Assembly: GCF_900100605.1 (NCBI RefSeq)
Contig: NZ_FNCN01000012.1
Location: 97,636-161,635 of the forward strand
Direction of reading: 5' to 3'
Length of the DNA: 64,000 bases
Source: Sinosporangium album
Lineage (GTDB): Bacteria > Actinomycetota > Actinomycetes > Streptosporangiales > Streptosporangiaceae
Shown piece after piece: positions 50,737-59,630 of this stretch. A model generated the notes under the pieces. It saw only the letters and a list, made by a program, of their open reading frames with translations. It was not told the origin of the DNA and did no database searches. The translations under genes were made by a program, and so were the position numbers. Every line of letters starts with the position of its first letter. Within the stretch, counting starts at the first letter, position 1.

Positions 50737-52206
50737 GTGAGTGTGCCGCGCCCGGCCGCCATCATCGTCCTCGCCGCAGGCGAGGGCACCCGGATGAAAT
50801 CCCGCACACCCAAGGTGCTCCACGAACTCTGTGGGCGCACCATGGTCGATCATGTGCTCTCCGCCGCCCGAGTGCTCGATCCGGGCCGGCTCATCGTGGT
50901 CATCGGCCACGAGCGCGAACGCATGCGCACCCACCTGAGCTCCACCAGCCCCGACGCCCAGGCTGTGATCCAGCACGAGCAGAAGGGCACAGGCCATGCC
51001 GTACGCACCGTGTTGGAGGCGGTCGGACCGCTCGTCCAGCCCGCAGGGGGCGTGGGGATCGGCCGCACGGTCCTGGTGACGTACGGCGACACCCCGCTGT
51101 TGACCGCCGAGACGCTCGCCGCGCTGATCCGTGTGCATGAGACCGACGGCAACGCGGTGACGGTGCTGACGGCGGAGGTCCCCGATCCGACCGGATACGG
51201 CAGGATCATCCGCGACGGCGCCGGCGCGGTGCTGGAGATCGTCGAGGAGAAGGACGCCACGCCCGCCCAGCGGGCCATCAGGGAGATGAACTCCGGCGTC
51301 TACGCCTTCGACGGCGCCCTGCTCGCCGACGGGGTCAAGCGGGTCTCCGCGAACAACGCCCAGGGTGAGGAATACCTCACCGACGTGCTGTCGATCCTGA
51401 GGGGCGACGGCCATCGCGTCGGGGCGTGCGTCGCCGACGACTACGTTGAGGTCGAGGGCGTGAACGACCGGGTGCAGCTCGCCTTCGCCCGGGGGGTCCT
51501 TAACTCCCGGCTGCTCGAACAGCACATGCGCGCCGGGGTCACGGTCGTCGACCCCGCCAGCACCTGGGTCGACGTCTCGGTCACCCTTGAACCGGATGTC
51601 GTGATCCATCCGGGCACCCAGCTTCACGGCCGCACCTCCGTCGCCACCGGCGCCGAGGTCGGCCCTGCCACCACGCTCACCGACACCGAGGTCGGCTCGG
51701 GCGCGGTCGTGCGCAATACGGTCGCGGAGAGGGCCGTCATCGGCCCCGACGCCTCCGTCGGTCCCTACACATATCTGCGCCCCGGCACGGTGCTCGGCCG
51801 AAAGGCCAAGGCCGGTGCTTATGTTGAGATGAAGAACGCGCAGGTCGGAGAGGGATCCAAAGTTCCCCACCTGACATACGTTGGCGACGCGACCATCGGC
51901 GTCGGCGCCAACATCGGGGCTTCGGCGATCTTCGTCAACTACGACGGGGTCGAGAAGCACCACACAACTGTGGGCGATCATGCCTTCGTCGGGTGCGACA
52001 CCATGCTCGTCGCACCCGTGACGATCGGCGACGGCGCCTTCACGGCGGCGGGCTCGACGATCACCGGCGATGTCCCGCCAGGGGCGATGGCGGTGGCCCG
52101 AGGCCGGCAGCGCAACATCGAAGGGTGGGTGACCCGCAGGCGTGCGGGCACCGCCTCGGCCGAGGCCGCGCGGAAGGCGCAGGCCGACCAGGTCGAAGAG
52201 CACTAG
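50737..52206 (+). CDS. glmU: Bifunctional GlcN-1-P acetyltransferase / GlcNAc-1-P uridylyltransferase
   Basis: The 489-aa protein makes UDP-GlcNAc for peptidoglycan and glycans. The N-terminal pyrophosphorylase carries LAAGEGTRMKSRTPKVLHEL and GTGHAV; the C-terminal left-handed beta helix has hexapeptide repeats (VVIHPGTQLHG..., IGANIGASAIFVNYDGVEKH) and the acetyl-CoA site. GTG 50737 has GAGGGAG upstream; an ATG 36 nt earlier is possible. prs follows 11 bp later, so the two are cotranscribed. Confidence 0.96.
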   Translation: MSVPRPAAIIVLAAGEGTRMKSRTPKVLHELCGRTMVDHVLSAARVLDPGRLIVVIGHERERMRTHLSSTSPDAQAVIQHEQKGTGHAVRTVLEAVGPLVQPAGGVGIGRTVLVTYGDTPLLTAETLAALIRVHETDGNAVTVLTAEVPDPTGYGRIIRDGAGAVLEIVEEKDATPAQRAIREMNSGVYAFDGALLADGVKRVSANNAQGEEYLTDVLSILRGDGHRVGACVADDYVEVEGVNDRVQLAFARGVLNSRLLEQHMRAGVTVVDPASTWVDVSVTLEPDVVIHPGTQLHGRTSVATGAEVGPATTLTDTEVGSGAVVRNTVAERAVIGPDASVGPYTYLRPGTVLGRKAKAGAYVEMKNAQVGEGSKVPHLTYVGDATIGVGANIGASAIFVNYDGVEKHHTTVGDHAFVGCDTMLVAPVTIGDGAFTAAGSTITGDVPPGAMAVARGRQRNIEGWVTRRRAGTASAEAARKAQADQVEEH

Positions 52207-52217
52207 GGGAGCACCGC

Positions 52218-53195
52218 GTGAGTGGCATGAAGAAGACAGGCGAGAAGAACCTGATGTTCTTCTCCGGTCGGGCATATCCAGAGTTGGCGGAGGAGGTGGC
52301 TCGCGATCTCGGCATCGACATGACGCCGACCAAGCTGCACGACTTCGCCAACGGCGAGATCTACGCCCGCTACCTTGAGTCGGTCCGCGGGTGCGACGCC
52401 TTCGTGATCCAGAGCCACACCGCTCCGATCAACAAGTGGATCATGGAGCACTTGATCATGGTGGACGCGCTCAAGCGCGCCTCCGCCGACCGCATCACCG
52501 TCGTGATGCCGTTCTTCGGCTACGCGCGACAGGACAAGAAGGGCAAGGGGCGCGAGCCCATCACCGCCCGGCTCATCGCCGACCTGTTCAAGCAGGCGGG
52601 CGCCGACAGGCTGATGTCGATCGACCTGCACACCTCGCAGATCCAGGGGTTCTTCGACGGCCCCGTCGACCACCTGTTCGCCATGCCGGTGCTCATCAAC
52701 TACCTCAAAGACAAGATCGACGCCTCCAACGCCATCGTGGTGTCACCCGACACCGGCCGCGTACGGCTCGCCGAGCGCTGGGCCGACACCCTCGGCACCC
52801 CGGTCGCCTTCATACACAAGCGGCGGGACCTTGACGTGGCCAACCAGGTCAAGGTGCATGAGGTCGTCGGCAAGGTGCGGGGACGCACCTGTGTGCTGAT
52901 CGACGACATGATCGACACGGGTGGTTCCATCTGCAAGGCCGCCGACGCCCTCTACGAGCACGGTGCCACCAACGTGATCGTGGCGGCCACCCACGCCGTG
53001 TTCTCCGACCCCGCCGTCGACCGGCTGAAGAACTCCAAGATCTCCGAAGTGATCGTCACCAACACCCTGCCGATCCCCGAGGAGAAGCAGTTCGACAAGC
53101 TCACGGTGCTCTCGATCGCGCCGCTGATCGCCCGGGCCATCACCGAGGTGTTCAGCGACGGGTCGGTGACGAGCCTGTTCGAGGGAGACTCCTAG
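52218..53195 (+). CDS. prs: Ribose-phosphate pyrophosphokinase
   Basis: A 325-aa class I PRPP synthase that converts ribose-5-phosphate and ATP to PRPP. It has FSGRAYPELAEEVA, the flexible ATP loop region FFGYARQDKKGKGREPITA, and the PRPP-binding loop VLIDDMIDTGGSI. GTG 52218 (with AGGGGAG upstream) is chosen; an ORF reading into glmU in another frame is not real. The glmU-prs-rplY-pth order is the actinobacterial standard. Confidence 0.96.
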   Translation: MSGMKKTGEKNLMFFSGRAYPELAEEVARDLGIDMTPTKLHDFANGEIYARYLESVRGCDAFVIQSHTAPINKWIMEHLIMVDALKRASADRITVVMPFFGYARQDKKGKGREPITARLIADLFKQAGADRLMSIDLHTSQIQGFFDGPVDHLFAMPVLINYLKDKIDASNAIVVSPDTGRVRLAERWADTLGTPVAFIHKRRDLDVANQVKVHEVVGKVRGRTCVLIDDMIDTGGSICKAADALYEHGATNVIVAATHAVFSDPAVDRLKNSKISEVIVTNTLPIPEEKQFDKLTVLSIAPLIARAITEVFSDGSVTSLFEGDS

Positions 53196-53293
53196 TCCGG
53201 TAGGCTCTGAGGGTTGCCGGCGCTCATAACGCCTTCCGCTAGGGCGGGTGAGGGAGAGCGCTATCACCGTCAAGCATCCCTAGGAGATGTCCC

Positions 53294-53893
53294 ATGGCCG
53301 AGGTTCGCATCGCCGCCGAGCTCCGCACCGAGTTCGGCAAGGGCGCCGCTCGCAAGATCCGCCGCACCGACAAGGTGCCCGCCGTGCTCTACGGCCACGG
53401 CACCGACCCGCGGCACCTGACGCTTCCCGGCCACGAACTGCTGCTCGCGCTGCGCACGCCCAACGTGCTCATCCGCGTCCAGGGCGACGGCGTCGACGAG
53501 CTCGCCCTTCCCAAGGGCGTGCAGCGCGACCCGCTCAAGGGCTTCATCGAGCACGTCGACCTCCTGCTCGTGAAGCGCGGGGAGAAGGTCACGGTCGAGA
53601 TCCCCGTCACCGTCTCCGGTGACGTCATCGCCGACGGCCTGCTGGACCAGCAGCTCGTCTCCGTGGCCGTCGAGGCCGAGGCCACGCGCATCCCGCAGGG
53701 CATCGAGGTCGACGTCGAGGGCCTTGAGATCGGCACGGCGATCACCGCTGGCGACCTCAAGCTGCCGGGCGGCGTCACCCTGGTGGCCGAGCCCGACACG
53801 CTCGTGCTCCACGTCCTCGCCAAGCCGACCGCCGAGCCGGAGGCCGAGGCCGCCGAGCAGGGCGAGGCGGCTCCGGCGGAGTCCGCGGAATAG
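53294..53893 (+). CDS. rplY: Ribosomal protein bL25 (CTC family)
   Basis: The 199-aa CTC-type bL25 binds 5S rRNA. The N-terminal L25 domain (RIAAELRTEFGKGAARKIRR ... VPAVLYGHG) is followed by the TL5 C-terminal beta domain (VEIPVTVSGDVIADGLLDQQ) and an acidic Ala/Glu tail. ATG start with AGGAG upstream. The 99-bp gap to prs contains a short GC-rich stretch. Confidence 0.95.
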   Translation: MAEVRIAAELRTEFGKGAARKIRRTDKVPAVLYGHGTDPRHLTLPGHELLLALRTPNVLIRVQGDGVDELALPKGVQRDPLKGFIEHVDLLLVKRGEKVTVEIPVTVSGDVIADGLLDQQLVSVAVEAEATRIPQGIEVDVEGLEIGTAITAGDLKLPGGVTLVAEPDTLVLHVLAKPTAEPEAEAAEQGEAAPAESAE

Positions 53894-54009
53894 TCTGTTC
53901 CCCAGCGGGGCGGCAGGTGAGGCTTCGGCCCGCCCGTCGCCCCTTTTGGGTGTTGTGCCCCCGTGGGCGTACGGCAAGAGCCATCTGTGCCTTTTGAGAG
54001 CAGGGAGCC

Positions 54010-54606
54010 ATGGACCGCTGGTTGATCGTCGGCCTGGGCAATCCGGGATCCACCTATGCCGACAATCGGCACAACGCCGGGTTCATGGTGCTCGACGAAC
54101 TGGCCGCTCGGGCGGGCGGCCGGTTCAAGGTGCACAAGGCCCGCGCCGAGGTGCTGGAGGGGCGCGCCGCCGACGCGCCCGCCGTCCTGGCCAAGCCCCT
54201 CACCTTCATGAACCTCTCGGGCGGCCCGGTCAAGGCGCTCGCCGACTTCTACAAGGTGCCGCCCGCGCGCGTGATCGTGGTCCACGACGAGCTGGATGTG
54301 CCGTACGGCGCGCTGCGCGCCAAGCTGGGCGGCGGCGACAACGGCCACAACGGCCTCAAGTCCATCACCTCGGCCCTGTCCACCAAGGACTACCTGCGGG
54401 TGCGGTTCGGCATCGGTCGTCCGCCGGGGCGCATGGACGCGGCGACGTTCGTGCTGCGCGACTTCGCCACGGCCGAGCGCAAGGACCTGCCGTTCCTCGT
54501 CGACCGGGCGGCCGACGTCGTCGAGTCGCTGATCCGCAACGGCCTTGAGGCGACGCAGAACTCCTTCCACGCGGTGGATCTCTCCGTGGCGCGCCCTCCC
54601 CGCTAG
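54010..54606 (+). CDS. pth: Peptidyl-tRNA hydrolase
   Basis: The 198-aa Pth recycles peptidyl-tRNA released from ribosomes. Catalytic His sits in [16 protein letters not shown]; other marks are [23 protein letters not shown] and [16 protein letters not shown] start with CAGGGAG upstream. It is the last gene of the glmU-prs-rplY-pth run and precedes the glycan locus. Confidence 0.97.
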   Translation: MDRWLIVGLGNPGSTYADNRHNAGFMVLDELAARAGGRFKVHKARAEVLEGRAADAPAVLAKPLTFMNLSGGPVKALADFYKVPPARVIVVHDELDVPYGALRAKLGGGDNGHNGLKSITSALSTKDYLRVRFGIGRPPGRMDAATFVLRDFATAERKDLPFLVDRAADVVESLIRNGLEATQNSFHAVDLSVARPPR

Positions 54607-54701
54607 GCCCACTGTCCGGAAGGGCGGAATGGCCCCCTCCGTGAGGCTAACGTCGCTACCATTCCATGACTGTCTGTTTACGGGTGGTTACGCGGAGGGT
54701 T

Positions 54702-56150
54702 GTGTTGAGCGGTCGCGAGGGGATGACGGTCGTCTCTGTACAGCCGTGGGTGGAACGTTCCATTTCGCCTGATTGGGTGCGTCGCTATCGGGTGCAAAGT
54801 CTGTCGATTGACGCTCTCTGTGGCCTGATTGCCGGGTTTTCGGCCTTGTTCGTGAGGTTCGGGCCGGTCACGCCGTACGCCGTCCCCTATCTGGTGTCCA
54901 GTGTGTTGCTGCCCGTCGTGTGGGTGTCCGCGATCGCGTTGAACAGGGTCTACGAGCCGAGGCTGATCGGGACCGGTTCCGAGGAGTTCCGCAGGGTCTT
55001 GCAGTGCGGGGTCACGCTGACCGCGGCCACCGCGATCGCCGCCTACGTCACCAAGACCGACATCGCCAGGGGCTATGTGATCCTCGCGATGCCGCTCGCC
55101 ACACTGCTGACGCTCCTGACGCGCTATTGGCTGCGCCGTTCGCTCCACCGCAAGCGCGCACGCGGCGCGTGCATGCGCAGGGTCGTCGCCATCGGCCACC
55201 GCTCCGCCACCGCTGAACTGATCAAGCGCTTTCGGCGGGAGCGCTACCACGGCATGGACATCGTGGCCGTGTGCCTGCCCGAGCACGGGCACGACGAGGT
55301 CGAGGGCGTACCCGTCGCGGGGGACTTCAGCGACGTGCCCCTGGCCGTCGCCCACCTGCACGCCGACACCGTCGCCGTGCTCGCCTGCCCCGAGCTCGAC
55401 GGCGTGGCGCTCAGGCGGCTCGCGTGGCGCCTGGAGAAGACCCGTACCGAGCTGGTCGTGGCCCCGGCGCTGATGGAGGTCGCGGGGCCCCGCACCACGA
55501 TCCGCCCCGCCGCGGGGCTGCCGCTGCTGCACGTGGAGCATCCGGAGCTGGCCGGGGGCAGGCAGTGCGCGAAGAACATCTTCGACCGCCTGGTGGCCGG
55601 GGCGCTGCTCGTGCTTCTCGCGCCGCTGTTCGCCGGGCTGGCGGTCGCCGTACGCGCTTCGGGGGCGGGCCCGGTGCTCTTCCAGCAGACCCGGGTGGGC
55701 CGGGACGGCCGGCTGTTCACGATCTACAAGTTCCGGACGATGTGGGAGGACGCCGAGCAGCGGCGGGTCGACCTGATGAGCGACGAGGGCGGGGTGCTGT
55801 TCAAGATCCGCGACGATCCGCGGGTGACGCCCCTGGGGGCCTACCTCCGCAGGTATTCGCTCGACGAATTGCCCCAGTTGATCAATGTGCTGCTCGGTCA
55901 CATGTCGCTTGTGGGGCCACGCCCTCCGCTACCCGAGGAGGTCGCGCGCTACGGTGACGATGTGCGCAGGCGCCTGCTCGTACGGCCGGGCATGACGGGG
56001 CTGTGGCAGGTGAGCGGCCGGTCTGACCTGTCTTGGGAGGAATCGGTACGGTTGGACCTGCGTTACGTGGAGAATTGGTCTCTCATGATGGATCTTCAGA
56101 TCCTGTGGAAGACATGGTCAGCCGTCGCCCGGGGAGCAGGAGCTTATTGA
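54702..56150 (+). CDS. Polyprenyl-phosphate glycosyl-1-phosphate transferase (WbaP/CpsE-type)
   Basis: The 482-aa initiating transferase that loads a sugar-1-phosphate onto undecaprenyl phosphate. It has four N-terminal membrane helices, a CoA-binding-like middle domain, and the catalytic C-terminal PGT domain: KNIFDRLVAGALLVLLAPLF, KFRTMWEDAE (with basic-acidic catalytic motif), RRYSLDELPQLINVLLGHMS, LVGPRPP and RPGMTGLWQVSGRSDLSWEE. The start is among GTG 54702, TTG 54705 or ATG 54723; GGAGGG lies before the first. Its stop overlaps cysQ (TGATG), so the two are coupled: glycan initiation with sulfate metabolism. Confidence 0.9.
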   Translation: MLSGREGMTVVSVQPWVERSISPDWVRRYRVQSLSIDALCGLIAGFSALFVRFGPVTPYAVPYLVSSVLLPVVWVSAIALNRVYEPRLIGTGSEEFRRVLQCGVTLTAATAIAAYVTKTDIARGYVILAMPLATLLTLLTRYWLRRSLHRKRARGACMRRVVAIGHRSATAELIKRFRRERYHGMDIVAVCLPEHGHDEVEGVPVAGDFSDVPLAVAHLHADTVAVLACPELDGVALRRLAWRLEKTRTELVVAPALMEVAGPRTTIRPAAGLPLLHVEHPELAGGRQCAKNIFDRLVAGALLVLLAPLFAGLAVAVRASGAGPVLFQQTRVGRDGRLFTIYKFRTMWEDAEQRRVDLMSDEGGVLFKIRDDPRVTPLGAYLRRYSLDELPQLINVLLGHMSLVGPRPPLPEEVARYGDDVRRRLLVRPGMTGLWQVSGRSDLSWEESVRLDLRYVENWSLMMDLQILWKTWSAVARGAGAY

Positions 56151-56914
56151 TGACCATTCGCGACGATCACGTTGTGGCTGGAGATCTCGCGACGCAGGCG
56201 GGCGAGAAACTGCTGGAAATCCGTAAAGAGCTGGGTTTCAGCGAGCCCGCGGTGCTTCGTAGCGAAGGGGATCGCAGATCCCACGTCTTCCTCACCGAGT
56301 CGCTGGCCCGGCTACGGCCGAGCGACGTCATCCTGTCGGAGGAGGCCACCCGCGAGGAGCGCCTCGACCCGCGCAGGCAGACGGCCGAGCGCGTCTGGAT
56401 CATCGACCCGCTGGACGGCACGCGCGAGTTCGCCGAGGACGGCCGGGCCGACTGGGCCGTCCACGTGGCACTGTGGGAACGCGGCTCCCTGGTGGCCGGG
56501 GCCGTGGCGCTGCCCGCGCAGGGCCGCACGCTGACCACCGCGGCGCCGCCGCCCCTGCGCCAGGCCCCGGACAAGCGCATCCGCATCGCGGTCAGCCGCA
56601 CCCGGCCGCCGGAGTTCGTGCAGCGGCTCGCCTACCTGGTCGGGGCCGACCTCGTGCCGATCGGCTCGGCGGGGGCGAAGATCTCCGCGGTGCTCACCGG
56701 CGAGGTCGAGGCGTATGTCCACGCGGGCGGGCAGTACGAGTGGGACAGCGCCGCGCCCGTCGCCGTCGCCCAGGCCGCGGGGGCCTATGCGAGCCGCATC
56801 GACGGGTCGCCGCTCACCTACAACAAGGTGGACCCCTCATTGCCGGATATCCTGGTTTCCCTACCGGAGCTGGCGCCAACGTTGCTCGCCGGAATCCGCG
56901 ACCAGCGTCGATAG
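56150..56914 (+). CDS. cysQ: 3'(2'),5'-bisphosphate nucleotidase (CysQ)
   Basis: A 254-aa inositol-phosphatase-family enzyme. It removes PAP, the by-product of sulfotransferases. The metal site is formed by SEEATREE and IIDPLDGTREFAEDGR, and the later YEWDSAAPVAVAQAAG. The ATG overlaps the preceding stop by 1 nt. Context with cysD, cysN and sulfotransferases favours PAP/PAPS over inositol phosphate as substrate. Confidence 0.92.
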   Translation: MTIRDDHVVAGDLATQAGEKLLEIRKELGFSEPAVLRSEGDRRSHVFLTESLARLRPSDVILSEEATREERLDPRRQTAERVWIIDPLDGTREFAEDGRADWAVHVALWERGSLVAGAVALPAQGRTLTTAAPPPLRQAPDKRIRIAVSRTRPPEFVQRLAYLVGADLVPIGSAGAKISAVLTGEVEAYVHAGGQYEWDSAAPVAVAQAAGAYASRIDGSPLTYNKVDPSLPDILVSLPELAPTLLAGIRDQRR

Positions 56915-57036
56915 CGATCGCTCCTATCGAAACGCGGGTCTGACCGGGCGGCAACGCCCCACGGGGTCGCCGCACGACCTCGGCGCCCGGGACCCGTCGA
57001 CCGAGCAGTAGCGTCCGAACACCCCAGGAGAAGCCC

Positions 57037-57951
57037 ATGCTCCAGTGCGACTACACCACGTCGCAACTTGACGTTCTCGAGGCCGAGGCGATCCACATCA
57101 TGCGTGAGGTCGCCGCCGAGTTCGAGCGCCCCGTGTTGCTGTTCTCCGGGGGTAAGGACTCGATCGTGATGCTCCGCATCGCGGAGAAGGCGTTCTGGCC
57201 CGCGCCCATCCCCTTCCCTCTCATGCACGTGGACACCGGGCACAACTTCTCTGAGGTCATCGACTTCCGCGACCGGCGCGCGGCCGAGCTCGGAGCGCGC
57301 CTGGTCGTCGCCTCCGTCCAGGACTCGATCGACGCCGGGCGTGTCGTCGAGGAGACCGGCCGCCGCGCGAGCCGCAACCGCCTCCAGACCACGACGCTGC
57401 TCGACGCGATCGAGGACCACGAGTTCGACGCCGTGTTCGGCGGGGCGCGGCGCGACGAGGAGAAGGCCAGGGCCAAGGAGCGCGTGTTCTCCTTCCGCGA
57501 TGAGTTCGGGCAGTGGGATCCGAAGAACCAGCGCCCCGAGCTGTGGAACCTCTACAACGCCAAGATCCGCAAGGGTGAGCACATCCGGGTGTTCCCCCTG
57601 TCCAACTGGACCGAGTTGGACGTGTGGGACTACATCCGGCGCGAGGGCATCGAGATCCCGTCGATCTACTACGCGCACACCCGCAAGGTCTTCGAGCGCG
57701 ACGGCATGCTGCTCGCCGACAACCCCGTGACCAACCGGGGCGAGGACGAGCCGCTCTTCGAGACCGTCGTGCGCTACCGCACCGTTGGTGACATGACCTG
57801 CACGGGCGCGGTCCAGTCGGGGGCCGCCACCGTCGAGGAGATCATCGCCGAGATCGCCGCCACCCGCATCACCGAGCGCGGGGCCACCCGGGCCGACGAC
57901 CGCGCCTCGGAGGCGGCCATGGAGGACCGCAAGCGTGAAGGGTACTTCTGA
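57037..57951 (+). CDS. cysD: Sulfate adenylyltransferase subunit 2
   Basis: The 304-aa catalytic subunit of ATP sulfurylase: PP-loop LLFSGGKDSIVMLRIA, HVDTGHNF, GGARRDEEKARAKER, FPLSNWTELDVWDYI. With CysN it forms adenosine-5'-phosphosulfate (APS). ATG with CAGGAG upstream. The stop TGA is 1 bp before GTG of a short repeat-encoded ORF, which separates it from cysN. In most operons cysD and cysN touch directly. Confidence 0.96.
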   Translation: MLQCDYTTSQLDVLEAEAIHIMREVAAEFERPVLLFSGGKDSIVMLRIAEKAFWPAPIPFPLMHVDTGHNFSEVIDFRDRRAAELGARLVVASVQDSIDAGRVVEETGRRASRNRLQTTTLLDAIEDHEFDAVFGGARRDEEKARAKERVFSFRDEFGQWDPKNQRPELWNLYNAKIRKGEHIRVFPLSNWTELDVWDYIRREGIEIPSIYYAHTRKVFERDGMLLADNPVTNRGEDEPLFETVVRYRTVGDMTCTGAVQSGAATVEEIIAEIAATRITERGATRADDRASEAAMEDRKREGYF

Positions 57952-57952
57952 C

Positions 57953-58168
57953 GTGGCCGTTCACTCTGACATGGCCGGCTCCCGGCGATCCGATATGGCC
58001 GGCTCCCGGCGATCCGATATGGCCGGCTCCCGGCGATCCGATACGGCCGGCTCCCGGCGATCCGATATGGCCGGCTCCCGGCGATCCGATACGGCCGGCT
58101 CCCGGCGATCCGACATGGCCTTCCCGGCATCCCCTGCGCGCCGTACCGACCCTGGAGAGCAGTTCTGA
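57953..58168 (+). CDS. Octapeptide-repeat small ORF between cysD and cysN
   Basis: From GTG 57953, 1 bp after the cysD stop, an open frame of 71 codons encodes six copies of S-D-M/T-A-G-S-R-R then a partial copy and a short tail (AFPASPARRTDPGEQF). Its TGA overlaps the cysN ATG (TGATG). The 24-bp unit keeps the frame, so repeat-number change would preserve coupling. There is no known family; it may be a translated spacer that couples cysD and cysN, or a chance expansion. It is Arg/Ser-rich and without hydrophobic segments. Confidence 0.5.
   Translation: MAVHSDMAGSRRSDMAGSRRSDMAGSRRSDTAGSRRSDMAGSRRSDTAGSRRSDMAFPASPARRTDPGEQF
57966..58121 (+). repeat. 24-bp tandem repeat, six full copies plus a partial one
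   Basis: The unit TCCGATATGGCCGGCTCC plus CGGCGA repeats from 57966 to 58109, with a half copy to 58121. Units are identical except TCTGAC in the first, and ATG/ACG at the third codon (M, M, M, T, M, T). Near identity suggests recent expansion and probable length variation between strains. Confidence 0.95.
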
Positions 58169-59430
58169 TGGACATCCTGCGATTCGCGACCGCCGGCTCG
58201 GTCGACGACGGCAAGTCGACGCTGATCGGACGGCTGCTCTTCGACTCCAAGGCGATCTTCGAGGACCAGCTTGAGGCGGTCGAGCGCACCAGCCGCGACC
58301 GCGGCACCGAGTACACCGATCTGTCGCTGCTCACCGACGGCCTGCGGGCCGAGCGCGAGCAGGGCATCACGATCGACGTGGCCTACCGCTACTTCGCGAC
58401 GCCCAAGCGCAAGTTCATCATCGCCGACACCCCCGGGCACATTCAGTACACCCGCAACATGGTCACCGGAGCCTCCACCGCGGACCTGGCGATCGTGCTG
58501 ATCGACGCCCGCAAGGGCGTGCTTGAGCAGTCGCGCCGCCACGCCTTCCTCACCTCGCTGCTGCGCGTGCCGCACCTGGTGCTCGCGGTCAACAAGATGG
58601 ACCTCGTCGACTACTCCCAGGAGAGGTTCGAGGAGATCCGCGAGGAGTTCACGGCGTTCGCCGCGAAGCTCAACGTCACCGACCTCACCTTCATCCCGAT
58701 CTCGGCGCTGCACGGCGACAACGTCGTGTCGAGGTCGGAGAACATGCCGTGGTATCAGGGCACCTCGCTCCTGCACCACCTGGAGAACGTGCACATCGCG
58801 TCCGACCGCAACCTGGTCGACGTACGGTTCCCCGTGCAATACGTGATCCGCCCCCACAACGCCACCGATCCCGCGCTGCACGACTACCGCGGTTACGCGG
58901 GACAGGTCTACGGGGGCGTGCTCAAGCCGGGTGACGAGGTGCTGCACCTGCCGTCCGGCCTCGCCACGCGCATCTCCGCGATCGACACCTACAACGGCCC
59001 GATCACCGAGGCGTTCCCGCCCATGTCGGTGACGCTGCGCCTCGAGGACGACATCGACATCTCGCGGGGCGACATGATCTGCCGCCCCAACAACCAGCCG
59101 CAGGCCGCCCAGGAGCTTGAGGCCATGATCTGCTGGATGGCCGACGGGGCGAAGCTCGCCCCCCGGTCCAAGCTGACCATCAAGCACACGACGCGTACGG
59201 CTCGCGCGCTCGTCCGCGACCTGCACTACCGGCTCGACGTGAACACCCTGCACCGGGACGAGTCGGTCACGGCTCTCGGGCTCAACGAGATCGGGCGGGT
59301 GTCGCTGCGCGTCACCCAGCCGCTGTTCGTGGACGACTACGCGCGCAACCGGATGACGGGGGGCTTCATCCTCATCGATGAGGCCACCCACAGCACGGTG
59401 GGTGCGGGCATGATCGTCGAAGCCCGGTAG
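58168..59430 (+). CDS. cysN: Sulfate adenylyltransferase subunit 1 (GTPase)
   Basis: The 420-aa translation-factor-like GTPase that drives APS formation: GSVDDGKSTLIGRLL (G1), DTPGHIQYTRNM (G3), NKMDLVDYS (G4), then two beta-barrel domains. The length is that of stand-alone CysN, without a fused CysC APS-kinase domain, so PAPS synthesis needs a kinase encoded elsewhere. ATG overlaps the stop of the repeat ORF, and GGAGAG lies 8 nt upstream within it. Confidence 0.96.
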   Translation: MDILRFATAGSVDDGKSTLIGRLLFDSKAIFEDQLEAVERTSRDRGTEYTDLSLLTDGLRAEREQGITIDVAYRYFATPKRKFIIADTPGHIQYTRNMVTGASTADLAIVLIDARKGVLEQSRRHAFLTSLLRVPHLVLAVNKMDLVDYSQERFEEIREEFTAFAAKLNVTDLTFIPISALHGDNVVSRSENMPWYQGTSLLHHLENVHIASDRNLVDVRFPVQYVIRPHNATDPALHDYRGYAGQVYGGVLKPGDEVLHLPSGLATRISAIDTYNGPITEAFPPMSVTLRLEDDIDISRGDMICRPNNQPQAAQELEAMICWMADGAKLAPRSKLTIKHTTRTARALVRDLHYRLDVNTLHRDESVTALGLNEIGRVSLRVTQPLFVDDYARNRMTGGFILIDEATHSTVGAGMIVEAR

Positions 59431-59474
59431 GGGCCGCTTTTCGGCATTTATCGCGCTCCTCGCCGCTTTCTCGT

Positions 59475-59515
59475 CACAAGTCCGGCACCTCCGACCGTGG
59501 GGTGCCGGACTTGTG
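59475..59515 (+). terminator. Terminator hairpin after cysN
   Basis: CACAAGTCCGGCACC and GGTGCCGGACTTGTG form a perfect 15-bp stem around an 11-nt loop, 45 bp after the cysN stop. It separates the cys genes from the sulfotransferase transcript. Confidence 0.8.
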
Positions 59516-59550
59516 CCGTCAGACGCGTGGCTAGATATTAGGTAGATCAT

Positions 59551-59579
59551 TTGACCGTTCTTTGGCGGCGATGTAACGC
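59551..59579 (+). promoter_or_regulatory. Possible promoter for the sulfotransferase-glycosyltransferase operon
   Basis: TTGACC (59551-59556) and TAACGC (59574-59579) are spaced by 17 bp, downstream of the terminator and about 50 bp before the sulfotransferase start. The -10 is a weak match, so this is tentative. Confidence 0.4.
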
Positions 59580-59630
59580 TCCGCGCTAGCGTCGGCACGT
59601 TCCGTGTCCACGAGGTGGGGGGCCGTGCTC

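Noticed and set aside
51993-52217. 75-codon upstream extension of prs
   Set aside because: Out-of-frame overlap with glmU; GTG 52218 has a ribosome site and gives the standard N-terminus.
50704-52275. 523-codon minus-strand frame opposite glmU
   Set aside because: Shadow of glmU with no domain resemblance.
57966-58121. 24-bp tandem repeats considered as a CRISPR array
   Set aside because: Units are contiguous, no spacers, no cas genes.
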